Assembly (NCBI RefSeq): GCF_051521495.1
Contig: NZ_CP150355.1
Coordinates: forward strand, 434,001 to 498,000
DNA length: 64,000 bases
Origin: Sorangium sp051521495
GTDB taxonomy: Bacteria > Myxococcota_A > Polyangia > Polyangiales > Polyangiaceae
Reading direction: 5' to 3'
Each line of letters begins with the position of its first letter. Position 1 is the first letter of the stretch. Of this stretch, positions 46,085 through 54,079 are shown piece after piece. The notes below the pieces were generated by a model. It saw only the letters and a list, made by a program, of their open reading frames with translations, ran no database searches and had not been told where the DNA came from. The translations under genes were made by a program, and so were the position numbers.

Positions 46085-47308
46085 GTGAGGCGCCGCGTCG
46101 CCCTCGCCGCCCTGCTCGGCGCTGCCTCCTTCCTCGCCGCGGCCCGCGAGGCCGCCGCGTGGGCGCCGCTCGATCCGTCGGTCCCCCGCTGGAACAAGCT
46201 GCCTGTCGGCTATTACATCAACCGCTCGACCATCCCGGGCTCGATCGCTGGATTCGCCGTTGCCCGTGTCGAGTCCGGGTTCGAGACGTGGGCGAACGCG
46301 GGGTGTACGGAGTGGCAGGTCAACCTCCTCGGCGACACCACCGATCGTTACGACTACAACGACGGCAAGAGCGTGTTCCACTGGATCAGCAACTCTTGGC
46401 CGGAAATGCTCGGCGACGTCAACTCGGTCATCGGCGTCACGTTGCCGGTCTGGACGCGCGACGGAGCCATCTTCGACGCCGACATGGTCTTCAACGACGT
46501 CGGGTTTTGCTGGAACGACACCGGCAACGGCGGCTGTGTCGACACACAGTCGATCGCCACGCACGAAGAGGGGCACTTCCTGGGCCTCAACCACTCCAGC
46601 GATCGGAACGCGACGATGACCCCGTACTATGTCGTGGGCTCGTCGATGCGCACCATCGAGGACGACGACATCGAGGGCGTGTGCGCGCTGTATCCCATCG
46701 GCGGGACCACGGCCGCCGGCGCCACGAGCGCCGCGAGCGGCGGCGGCGGCTGCGACAACTGCACCAATGGATCGCTCGCGGGCGCCTGCAAGGCGCCCTA
46801 TGACGAATGCGGGGCGTCGCTCGCGTGCCGGGGGTTCATCGGCTGTATCTCCGGGTGCCAGGACGACGCCTGCGCCGAGCGCTGCGTGAACGAGAATAGC
46901 GAGGGGGCCGACCTCTATATCAGCATCCTCGGGTGCCTCTGCAACGATTGCTCGACCGAGTGCTCGGCCGAGTGCGTCGGCATCGTTGACGGCGGCGGTG
47001 GTGGCGGCGGCGCTGGCGGTGGCGGCGGCGGAGGGGGCGGGAGCAGCGCGTCGACCTCCTCCTCGGCCGGCGGCGGAGCGACCGTGGGCGCGACCGCGAG
47101 CTCGTCGATCGCCTCGGGCGGCGGCGTCGGCGGCGCGGGCGGCGCCGACCCGACGGGCGGGGACACGCCGAAGAGCGGCGATGACGCGTCTGGCGGTGAT
47201 TCCGGGTGCTCCTGCTCGACGACCGGCCGATCGGCCGATCTCGGGGGGGTCGCGCTCCTCGGCGTGGTCGGCGCGCTGGCATCGCGCCGGCGCCGGCGCC
47301 CGCGCTGA
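46085..47308 (+). CDS. Matrixin-type metalloprotease with MYXO-CTERM
   Basis: 407 residues from GTG 46085; the signal peptide is MRRRVALAALLGAASFLAAA. The metzincin motif HEEGHFLGLNH (His160, Glu161, His164, His170) is complete, and the Met-turn follows in RNATMTPYYV. A Cys-rich module (CDNCTNG to CNDCSTECSAECVG) lies at about 220-300, then a Gly/Ser linker. The end is a Cys (GCSCSTTG), the hydrophobic ADLGGVALLGVVGALA and RRRRRPR. It should be a secreted, surface-held endopeptidase, processed through the MYXO-CTERM pathway. Confidence 0.93.
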   Translation: MRRRVALAALLGAASFLAAAREAAAWAPLDPSVPRWNKLPVGYYINRSTIPGSIAGFAVARVESGFETWANAGCTEWQVNLLGDTTDRYDYNDGKSVFHWISNSWPEMLGDVNSVIGVTLPVWTRDGAIFDADMVFNDVGFCWNDTGNGGCVDTQSIATHEEGHFLGLNHSSDRNATMTPYYVVGSSMRTIEDDDIEGVCALYPIGGTTAAGATSAASGGGGCDNCTNGSLAGACKAPYDECGASLACRGFIGCISGCQDDACAERCVNENSEGADLYISILGCLCNDCSTECSAECVGIVDGGGGGGGAGGGGGGGGGSSASTSSSAGGGATVGATASSSIASGGGVGGAGGADPTGGDTPKSGDDASGGDSGCSCSTTGRSADLGGVALLGVVGALASRRRRRPR

Positions 47309-47329
47309 GCGCTCGGCCGCGCGGATTCA

Positions 47330-47347
47330 GGGGGCCCGCCGGCCCCC
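47330..47347 (+). terminator. GC hairpin after the protease gene
   Basis: GGGGGCC and GGCCCCC pair around CGCC, about 20 bases after the stop codon. There is no T-run, so it is at best an intrinsic terminator of the GC-rich kind or a transcript-end stabiliser. Confidence 0.35.
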
Positions 47348-47575
47348 GCCGCGGGGCTGTCGATCCGGCCTGAGCCCGCCGCGGGCTCCCCGGCCAGAGA
47401 ACACCTGAGAGAACACCTGGTGGAGGCTCACGCCGCCTCCGTGAGGGCTCTGGCCTCCACCGCGCCGGGCGGGCGCCCCCTCGGCGCTGCGCGGTGGAGC
47501 GCGAAAACCCCGAAAGAGCCTGTGATTCCCGCGGATCCTGGGCGCGCCTGACGGCGACCCGAGCCCCCCGATCGC

Positions 47576-47592
47576 TTGGCCCACCGGTTGCT
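47576..47592 (+). promoter_or_regulatory. Sigma-54-type promoter
   Basis: TTGGCCCACCGGTTGCT matches the TTGGCAC-N5-TTGCW consensus closely, with GG at 47578-47579 and GC at 47590-47591 ten bases apart. It points towards the lipoprotein gene starting 120 bases downstream. Confidence 0.65.
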
Positions 47593-47711
47593 TTATCCGG
47601 ATGCGACGCCGCGAGACAGCGACGAGGGCCGCCGAGGCGAACTCGATATCAACCGAGGCAGCCGGGACGCGATCTCGTGAGCGTGAACACCCAATCAAAG
47701 GACACGCCACC

Positions 47712-48161
47712 ATGAACATCAAGAACCTGCTCCTCTGCACGCTCATCTCGTCCTTCTCGCTCGTCGGCTGCATCGCCGAGCCGCTCGACGGCGACGGCGC
47801 CGACGACGGCGCGATCGACGACGCCGAGGTCGTGGGCGAGGGCGCCGAGGCGATCATCGGCCCCGGGGGGGACGACGGCGGCGGCACGGTCACGAAGACC
47901 GTGAACCTCTCGTGCTCGATCACCTATCCGAGCATCTTCAACGTGAACGCAGCGATCAAGAACACTTCGCTCTTTGCCGTTCCGGACTCGGCGAAGATCA
48001 CCTTCACCGTGACGCACTACTACGGCTCTCCCGGGCCCTACACCAGCTCGTTCACTGGGCCGCTCGCCAAGGGCCAGACCAAGCTCGTCCCCCTCTCGTA
48101 CTCCGGCGCGCTCGACGCTTACGGCTGCACCGCCAAGGCCACCTGGACCATCCTCGACTGA
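47712..48161 (+). CDS. Small lipoprotein, beta-sandwich type
   Basis: 149 residues from ATG 47712: MNIKNLLLCTLISSFSLVGC is a clear lipoprotein signal. An acidic linker (DGDGADDGAIDDAEVVGEGA) follows, then about 90 residues of strands (VNLSCSITYPSIFNVNAAIK, KITFTVTHYYGSPGPYTSSF, LVPLSYSGALDAYGCTAKAT) with one Cys pair. The family is not recognised. A near-consensus sigma-54 promoter upstream suggests regulated expression. Confidence 0.8.
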   Translation: MNIKNLLLCTLISSFSLVGCIAEPLDGDGADDGAIDDAEVVGEGAEAIIGPGGDDGGGTVTKTVNLSCSITYPSIFNVNAAIKNTSLFAVPDSAKITFTVTHYYGSPGPYTSSFTGPLAKGQTKLVPLSYSGALDAYGCTAKATWTILD

Positions 48162-48233
48162 ACCCTCGGCGGCAAACCAAGAGCCCCATGGCAGGTTCAG
48201 GGCGTCTCCGCGCGCCTCCGCACACGCCAGGTC

Positions 48234-48296
48234 ATGGAGAAGATTCCGACGATTTTTGATCGCGACGAGGACTTCAAGGTGCTCCCGAAGCTGCGA
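48234..48296 (+). pseudogene. Possible N-terminal remnant of an RNA-ligase-like (DUF5565) gene
   Basis: ATG 48234 opens MEKIPTIFDRDEDFKVLPKL. This strongly resembles the conserved start of DUF5565/RNA-ligase-like proteins (M-x-K-I-P-T-x-F-x-R-D). After about 21 residues the frame becomes low-complexity and is antisense to the next gene. No ligase KxDG motif follows. It reads as a 5' fragment left by a deletion. Confidence 0.4.
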
Positions 48297-48300
48297 GCGC

Positions 48301-48657
48301 TCAGCGCCCCCGTCTGCCGCGCGCTGGCTTGCTGCCGCCTCCGCCGCGAGGCGTCGGCTTCTCCCGGCCAGGACGCTGGGCCGGCCGCTCGCCGCCGGGA
48401 CGCTGGGCTGGCCTTTCCCCGCCGGAACGCTGGGCCGGCTTCTCCGGCGGTGCCTCCGTCGTCCGGACGACGAGCAGCGCTCGTCCGCGCTCGAAGGTCG
48501 GCGTCACGCTCACGTAGCCGTTCTCGCGCGCGAATCCCGCCGTGTCGCCGCGGTGTTCATCCATGTACCGGCTGAAACGCGTCCAGAGATCGCGCGCCTC
48601 TTCGTCGGCGAGGGGGGCGCCGTCGATGGAGGCGGCGAGGTTCGAACGATCGCTCAC
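48301..48657 (-). CDS. Small hypothetical protein at the integration boundary
   Basis: 118 residues from GTG 48657 (VSDRSNLAASIDGAPLADEE, then LWTRFSRYMDEHRGDTAGFA and GYVSVTPTFERGRALLVVRT). The last 45 residues are a PGGERPAQR-type tandem repeat and a basic end. I recall this pattern from short conserved myxobacterial proteins. The start lacks a good ribosome-binding site, and the integrase frame of the mobile element overlaps its first 100 bases. The element may have inserted in or just before its 5' end. Confidence 0.6.
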   Translation of the reverse strand: MSDRSNLAASIDGAPLADEEARDLWTRFSRYMDEHRGDTAGFARENGYVSVTPTFERGRALLVVRTTEAPPEKPAQRSGGERPAQRPGGERPAQRPGREKPTPRGGGGSKPARGRRGR

Positions 48658-49987
48658 TGGATCCCGTATCCGGATTGTGGGGGTGCGAAGTGCTGCATTT
48701 CCCGGGTTTTTTCGAGGATCGGAGCCCACCGATCGCGGCAGCTAAGTGCCCGTGGGTCCGTCCCGTGGGTCCACCTTCGGGCGTTCCACCCCCCTCCGTC
48801 AAGGGGCCGCCGGGCCCGTCCGCCGGCGCCGGCGCGAGCTCGGGGATCGCGCCGGTGATGTCGGGGAAGGGGACGATCCGGAGGTCCGCCAGCGTGCGGG
48901 CGGCGCGCGTATAACGGTCCAGCTGCGCACGATCAAGGTGGCCCGTGCGGTCGGAGATCCACCCCTCGCTCTTCCCCGCGCGCTTCGCCCACGTAACAAA
49001 TGACGCTCTCAAATCGTGAAAGCGCACCTGGGCGACGTTCTTCTCCTTCGAGAAGAGCACCGCGCGCGTCACCCCGGCGGCGCGCAGATCCTCGCGCAGC
49101 TGCTCGGCCTCGCGCGTCTCCACGCACTCGACGTCCTGCACGACGCGCTCGTCATCAGCCGGGTCGCCGCACCGCGCCCGCCAAGCGCGCAGCACGCTGA
49201 CGAGGTCAGCGGGGATCTCGAAGAGCTGCGGCACGCCGTTCTTGGTGATGAGGGCGGCGAGCATGGCGTTGGTGATGTCGACGTCCTTCCACTTCAGCGC
49301 CATCAGGCTCGACTTCCGCAGGCCCGTGTAGACGGCGAGCGCGTACAGCACGCGGCGTCCGATCGCGATCTCCACGCACGCGAGGAGCGCGAGCACCTCC
49401 GACGGGAGGAGATAGGCGAAGAGTTTCGCCGTCCCCTTCGGCGGGCGGTGGTAGCGCGTGACGGGGTTGTCCTTCCGGAGCCGCGCGGGCATCACGGCGA
49501 GGTCGAACCCGCGCCGCAGGAGCGAGTAGAGCTGCAGGTGCGTCTTCTCGCGACGCTCGCGCGGCACGCGCGCCATCACGCGATCGATGTCCTGCTCGGT
49601 CACCTCGTGCACGAGCTTGTCGCCGATCGCGGGGTAGATGTACTTGGCCGCGCGCCAGCCATCGACGTCCGCGGAAGCCTTCTCGCGCAGCCCGTTGACC
49701 GGCCCGTGCTCGCGCAGGAGCGCCCCCGAGATCCACGCGTCGAAGTGCTCGCGCACCGTCACGCCCTCGCGCGGCGCGGGCGGCGCGTCGACGCCGTAGC
49801 CCTCGCGCGCCATGCGCTCGAGCCACGCGTCTGCCTTCTCGCGCGCCTTCGCCTCGCTCATCCCCGAGCCGAGCGGGATGCGCTTGCGCTCGCCGCCAAG
49901 CCGGACGCGCAGCGACCACGACCCACCGCGCTCCTCAACGTTGCCGCGAGGGAGCTTCACCGGCTGGTCCTTCGTCTTCGTCGCCAT
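48557..49987 (-). CDS. Tyrosine recombinase (integrase)
   Basis: 476 residues from ATG 49987 (MATKTKDQPVKLPRGNVEER). The N-terminal SAM-like DNA-binding domain lies at about 50-160. Catalytic residues are in place: Arg224 (YTGLRKSSL), His324 and Arg327 (FHDLRASF), a His in TGHLDRAQ and Tyr359 (DRYTRAA). After the Tyr there is an unusual tail of about 115 residues, Pro/Gly-rich then Arg-rich, which crosses the presumed element end and reads through the neighbouring gene in another frame. It is the last gene of a minus-strand operon. It should integrate and excise the element by att recombination. Confidence 0.93.
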   Translation of the reverse strand: MATKTKDQPVKLPRGNVEERGGSWSLRVRLGGERKRIPLGSGMSEAKAREKADAWLERMAREGYGVDAPPAPREGVTVREHFDAWISGALLREHGPVNGLREKASADVDGWRAAKYIYPAIGDKLVHEVTEQDIDRVMARVPRERREKTHLQLYSLLRRGFDLAVMPARLRKDNPVTRYHRPPKGTAKLFAYLLPSEVLALLACVEIAIGRRVLYALAVYTGLRKSSLMALKWKDVDITNAMLAALITKNGVPQLFEIPADLVSVLRAWRARCGDPADDERVVQDVECVETREAEQLREDLRAAGVTRAVLFSKEKNVAQVRFHDLRASFVTWAKRAGKSEGWISDRTGHLDRAQLDRYTRAARTLADLRIVPFPDITGAIPELAPAPADGPGGPLTEGGGTPEGGPTGRTHGHLAAAIGGLRSSKKPGKCSTSHPHNPDTGSSERSFEPRRLHRRRPPRRRRGARSLDAFQPVHG

Positions 49988-49989
49988 CG

Positions 49990-50409
49990 TCAGCCCTTCC
50001 ACCCCGCGGCGCGCGCGTGCGCCCGCACCTCGCTCCTCGTCAGATACCACCCGCCGTCGGACGGCAGCGCGGACGTCACGAGGAGGCAGAACCACCACCC
50101 GCACCGCCGCGCCGCATCCGGCCCGATCGCGTCGGCCAGGAGGGCGCTCGCGAGCTCGAGCGGCCCCGTCCCGAAGTAGCCCCACCCGAGGCCCACCGGG
50201 GCCCCGTCCACGTCGCGCGCGGGCAGGAGCTCGGCGCGCTCGCCGCTGCGCTTGATGACCAGGAGCCCGTGTTCATCGCTCCGCACCCCGTAGTATGCGA
50301 CGGGCGCGGGGCTCGGCTGCCCGATGGGACGGGGCAGCGAGGGCGGTTTGCTCGAGGTGAGCCTCGACGTCGTGCGCTGGCGCAGCGGGGCGGCACTCGC
50401 GCGGCTCAC
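49990..50409 (-). CDS. DUF6166-like protein
   Basis: 139 residues. After a basic, Pro-rich N-terminus the core reads VAYYGVRSDEHGLLVIKRSG, then GLGWGYFGTGPLELASALLA. The G-W-G-Y-x-G-x-G-P-x-x-L-A pattern fits DUF6166, found in phages and mobile elements. The function is unknown. Its start overlaps the stop of the 261-aa gene (ATGA), and the integrase follows two bases after its stop. Confidence 0.65.
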   Translation of the reverse strand: MSRASAAPLRQRTTSRLTSSKPPSLPRPIGQPSPAPVAYYGVRSDEHGLLVIKRSGERAELLPARDVDGAPVGLGWGYFGTGPLELASALLADAIGPDAARRCGWWFCLLVTSALPSDGGWYLTRSEVRAHARAAGWKG

Positions 50410-51191
50410 GAGCGGCCTCCCTTGCGAGTCGCGAGGATGCGCCCGTAGAGGGTCCGGACGACCCGGGCGCGCTGGCTCAACACGTACAGCCCCATGTCGA
50501 TCTCGGGGGTCATGTCGCGTTCCGGATCGCGCACCGCCGACAGGATGAGCATCGCATCCCGCTCGATGCTCTGGAGGATGCCGTGCAAGGGGTCACCTTC
50601 GCCCGCGAACAGGTGCGGGATCAGGTCAACGAGATCGGCGGCCCACACGTCCTGGCTCGGGTCGCACTTGAAGCCGATCGCGCGCAGGTGCTCCGCCGCA
50701 GGTTCGCACGGGCGCAGAGCAGGCCCGCGGCCATCGTGCCCACCGGGAGGAGAGGGCGGCGAAGAGGGTGCGGGCGGCGGGGGCGCGCTGCCATCGCTAC
50801 GGCCGGCGCCGTCGACGTGCCCCGCGTTCTCACTGCTCGCCGCGCGCACGGCCTCCGAGAACGCCAGCACCGCGCGCTGGTACGCCAGCAGGCGCGGCTC
50901 GTCCGCGCGCTCCAGCATGAAGATCAGGGTCCGGAGGACGAGCTGCGCCAGCGTCGCCGGCCCGCTCCCGTCTTCGCGAGCGCCGAACCGCTCCGCGAGA
51001 TCCAGCGCCCCGCGCAGCACCTTGTTGATGGTGCTCCGCACGCTCGGCCGATCGGCGGAGGTGGCGCGCGCCGCCTTGCCGGGCGAGGCAGGGCGAGGCT
51101 TGCCGGCGGGGCGCTTCGATGCCTGCCGGCGGCTCGTAGTGATCTTCGTCGTCTTCTTGGCGCCGCGCGCGGCGCGATGTACGGAAGCCAT
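50406..51191 (-). CDS. Hypothetical protein of the mobile element
   Basis: 261 residues from ATG 51191, with AGGAGACG upstream. The first 60 residues are basic and disordered. Helices at 65-115 (INKVLRGALDLAERFGARED) precede a Ser/Pro/Gly linker (130-165). A helical C-domain follows (PAAEHLRAIGFKCDPSQDVW, YVLSQRARVVRTLYGRILAT). No family is recognised. Overlapping starts and stops couple it with the DUF6166 gene. Confidence 0.65.
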   Translation of the reverse strand: MASVHRAARGAKKTTKITTSRRQASKRPAGKPRPASPGKAARATSADRPSVRSTINKVLRGALDLAERFGAREDGSGPATLAQLVLRTLIFMLERADEPRLLAYQRAVLAFSEAVRAASSENAGHVDGAGRSDGSAPPPPAPSSPPSPPGGHDGRGPALRPCEPAAEHLRAIGFKCDPSQDVWAADLVDLIPHLFAGEGDPLHGILQSIERDAMLILSAVRDPERDMTPEIDMGLYVLSQRARVVRTLYGRILATRKGGRS

Positions 51192-51276
51192 GGGTCGTCT
51201 CCTGGTCGCACAGGGGGTCGATCAAGGGCTCGGTCGGCGGTCGCACGCCTTCCGGGCCCGCTCTACTTCTGGGGGA

Positions 51277-51519
51277 TCACTTCTTCCGCGGCTTGCTCGC
51301 CGCCGTCCCTCCTTTCGACGGTGCGGGCTCGGGCGCCGCAGGCGCGTCGGGTTGATCGTCTGGGTCGGGGTGCCTCTCGGAGCCGCGCACCGCGATCCCG
51401 TGCTCGCGGCAGAGCTGCGCCACGGCGATGCGAACGGCTGCGGCATCCGAGCGGGCGCCGAGCAGCGGGCGGAGTGCGCGAACCGCTTCGCGCAGTTCGT
51501 CGCTCATCGGAACCTGCAT
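51277..51519 (-). CDS. Small ribbon-helix-helix-like regulator (candidate)
   Basis: 80 residues from ATG 51519, chosen because GGAG precedes it at good distance; the frame is open to 51702. MQVPMSDELREAVRALRPLL, then GARSDAAAVRIAVAQLCREH has the short strand plus two helices of ribbon-helix-helix proteins, followed by a Pro/Asp-rich tail. A perfect palindrome lies 17 bases upstream. It would be the first gene of the operon ending in the integrase, and may control it. Confidence 0.6.
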   Translation of the reverse strand: MQVPMSDELREAVRALRPLLGARSDAAAVRIAVAQLCREHGIAVRGSERHPDPDDQPDAPAAPEPAPSKGGTAASKPRKK

Positions 51520-51535
51520 ATCGCTCCAACGATGT

Positions 51536-51545
51536 ACAACGTTGT
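51536..51545. promoter_or_regulatory. Palindromic operator candidate
   Basis: ACAACGTTGT is perfectly symmetric. It sits inside CCAACGATGTACAACGTTGT and is followed by CCAACC, so half-sites CCAAC/GTTG recur on both sides. It overlaps the likely promoter region between the RHH-like gene and the divergent gene at 51741. Confidence 0.45.
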
Positions 51546-51740
51546 CCAACCAGTCAACGGCGATGCGCCCTGGGCGCGTCGATTCTGGAGCCGACGGACT
51601 ACGTCGCGCGCGCCGCTGTGCGTCTACCGCGGCGCGTCCGGAGCGCTGCGCCGTGCGGTGGCCACGGCGCGGGCGGTACATCGGGACCTTGACGGCGGAC
51701 ACGGGGGCTTGCTCTCCTGCTCTTCCTGAAAGGGGGCGCA

Positions 51741-52514
51741 GTGAGTTACGCGTTCTGGTCTCTCGTGAATCAAGGCGTGCAGATCGGCCTGGCGAGTCAG
51801 CAGCTCAACGTCGCGCGTGCGCAGGCTTCACAGCTACTCGCCATCAACAACCAATTAGCCTACCAGCAAGCCGTCCAGCAGCAGCAAGCGATACTCAATC
51901 AGGTCATTTTCGAGACGGAGCAGGCTGCCGCGTACCTCTCGGACATGACCTCAAGAGACCCGTTTGCCGCTGGCATCCTGAGCTGCATCCGGCTCCGCAA
52001 CGTGCAGGGCATCGACGCGAGTTTCTTTCACGCTCTCGACGCCAAACGTTCTTGGACCCACGCGACCGGACGCCTCGCGTCAAATTGGCAATGGGTGGAC
52101 GGACACCCCCAGCTTGGCGATCCGGCGCGCCGGTTCGTTCAGGCGTTCGGAGAGCTCATGCGCTGGAGAGAGGTCCTCGGACCGGACCCGCAAGGCGAGA
52201 TGAGCCAGCGCGAAGCGCAGGCGAAGAAAGACGAGACGTCGTTCAAGGTGATGCTCTGGATAACCGGCGCCGGACCAGTGGCGTTTATAGGTGGCGCGCT
52301 CGCCCACGTGCCGTTGATAAGTATCGTCGGAGTATTGCTCTTGTTCGGCGGCGGAATAAAGATGCTTAGTGGCTATGGCGCTAAGCTCAAGTCGGGCAAG
52401 GCGGCGGCGGAATACAGACAGCAGCTCGATCAGTTCAACGCGTTCATGTCGAACCCGGACGGCGGCGGGTTCCTTGGCAGTGTGGCCAGCAAGCATCCGC
52501 AACTCGCGGCCTGA
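51741..52514 (+). CDS. Hypothetical protein with coiled coil and C-terminal membrane segments
   Basis: 257 residues from GTG 51741, with AGGGGG upstream. Residues 20-60 are Gln/Ala-rich helix (QQLNVARAQASQLLAINNQL). Two hydrophobic segments follow at about 175-215 (FKVMLWITGAGPVAFIGGAL, LISIVGVLLLFGGGIKML). The third-position G/C bias is weaker than in neighbours, a sign of foreign origin. No family is recognised. It is divergent from the integrase operon. Confidence 0.65.
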   Translation: MSYAFWSLVNQGVQIGLASQQLNVARAQASQLLAINNQLAYQQAVQQQQAILNQVIFETEQAAAYLSDMTSRDPFAAGILSCIRLRNVQGIDASFFHALDAKRSWTHATGRLASNWQWVDGHPQLGDPARRFVQAFGELMRWREVLGPDPQGEMSQREAQAKKDETSFKVMLWITGAGPVAFIGGALAHVPLISIVGVLLLFGGGIKMLSGYGAKLKSGKAAAEYRQQLDQFNAFMSNPDGGGFLGSVASKHPQLAA

Positions 52515-53446
52515 TCGCTCCACCGGGCAGCGTGCTTGCACCCCCTGCCCGGTGCGCGGCGGCGCTCTAGAGCACGGGTCGCTGTAGCGCTCGCCGCGCT
52601 GCGCGCCCCCCGGCCCCTGCCGAGGGGGTCGCCCCACGGTGGGGCGCACGTCGGAATCATTGAGGTTTTTTGGCGTCGCGGTGATGAGCACCGTGACTGC
52701 CGGCGGACACGCGACCCGCTGCGGACGGGGGCGGCCCCGCTCGAGGCCGAGCGTCGGGGCGGCGAGGGCGACGAACTGCGAGGAGTTCATCTCCCCGCAG
52801 ATGGCGACGGGCGGCCGGCGCCTCACGGTGGGCCGCTGGTGGGGGTTCGCGGGCTTGATGTCGCGGATTTTGGCGCCGTACCAAGAACCCGAGGGGCCCG
52901 CGCGCGACGGGCGGCTCCTCGGCGCGTCGAGGCGGAGCTCGCCGTGGGGGCGCGGCGCACCGCCGAGGGCGACCCGGGCGCCGCTTACGGATGCCCCCGA
53001 TCTTCTCTCACGAAATCGACACCCACCGGCCGGAAGCCCTGGTAGCCTGCCGCGCGCTGCTCGTCCGGGCCGGCGACCGTGGCGAAGGTCGTCGCTCGGG
53101 CGCGATCTCCCGCTTGACACTGCGCCGTCTCCTCGCGCGCGTGCGCGCGTGCCACAGGTCGACCCGCCGGGCCAAGAAAGCGGACGACGTCAGCGGCCGG
53201 GCGCTGGTAGCCTGCCGGCCATGCCGATCACCCCTCCCGACCCCGGATTCGTAGGCAGGTTGCTCCAGCTCTTCGCCCTCTTCGGCCTGGGGGCCGCCCT
53301 TTCTTGGCCCTCCTGGAGGCGCCGCGTACCGTCGGCGCCGTGCCTGCCGCATCGCCCGCCGGAGCCCTGACAGCGCGGCGCGCGGAGCCCTCGCGCGCGC
53401 CTGACCGCGAACGAGCCCGCCCTCACCCCCGAGCCCAGGCTGCGCC
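52515..53446. other. Long stretch without a confident gene
   Basis: Several overlapping frames are open but none shows a known motif or a convincing start. One minus-strand frame contains GEMNSSQFVALAAPTLGLER and VTVLITATPKNLND, which look protein-like, but lacks a start near by. At 53221-53370 a plus-strand 49-residue frame (MPITPPDPGFVGRLLQLFAL, then FGLGAALSWPSWRRR) has one membrane-helix-like segment just before the membrane protein gene and might be real. Confidence 0.4.
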
Positions 53447-54079
53447 GTGATCCCGGCGCTGTGGGCCTTCTCCGTCGTCGTGACGGTGCTCGCCTGGATC
53501 GTCGCGCGGCATCGCCCAGAGCACCGCCCGATCGCGTGGCTCCTCGGGTACGGGCTCGCGACCGATGCCGCACGGGAGCTCATCGGCGCGCAGGTGCTCC
53601 GCCCCGCTCGCGCCGAGCTCGCCGGCGCACCGTTCACCGGGTGGGTCCGCGCGGCGTTCCACCTCGAGTCAGCCCTCTTCCTCGGCTGGATGGCCGGGGT
53701 GGCGGCGCTCGCGGTGTTCATCTTCGGCCGGCGGCGGCCGTGGGGTGTGCTCGCGGTCTACGTCGTCGCGGTCGCGGTCCTCGCCGCCGGATACCCCACC
53801 TTCCGCGGGGCCCTGCTCGCGAAGGCCTACACCGCGTGCGAGCTCGCCGCGCTCTGCGTGTCGGTCGGGTACCTCCTTCGATGGTACTTCGGGCGCGAGC
53901 CCGCGCAGTCTCACCACTTCATCGGCGGCCTCATCGTCGTTGCTGAGCTGACGATGCTCGCCGGCCCGTTTCGGGTGGGCATCTTCGGAGCGTGGGATCT
54001 CGCGCGCTCGATCCTCTTCGCGCTTTACCTCGCCCTCACTCCAACACAGGGAGTCCTTGCATGGCGCCGGACTTCGTAG
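53447..54079 (+). CDS. Multi-pass membrane protein
   Basis: 210 residues from GTG 53447 (MIPALWAFSVVVTVLAWIVA). Six or seven hydrophobic helices cover nearly the whole length, for example FLGWMAGVAALAVFIFG, WGVLAVYVVAVAVLAAGY and FIGGLIVVAELTMLAGPF. No known transporter signature is seen. Its 3' end overlaps the ECF sigma gene by 19 bases, so the two are translationally linked. A partnership with the sigma factor (membrane anti-sigma or sensor) is possible but there is no recognisable anti-sigma domain. Confidence 0.7.
   Translation: MIPALWAFSVVVTVLAWIVARHRPEHRPIAWLLGYGLATDAARELIGAQVLRPARAELAGAPFTGWVRAAFHLESALFLGWMAGVAALAVFIFGRRRPWGVLAVYVVAVAVLAAGYPTFRGALLAKAYTACELAALCVSVGYLLRWYFGREPAQSHHFIGGLIVVAELTMLAGPFRVGIFGAWDLARSILFALYLALTPTQGVLAWRRTS

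Noticed and set aside
48658..48780. A tRNA gene as the integration target of the element
   Set aside because: I looked for acceptor stem, T-loop and anticodon-arm patterns near the integrase end and found none.
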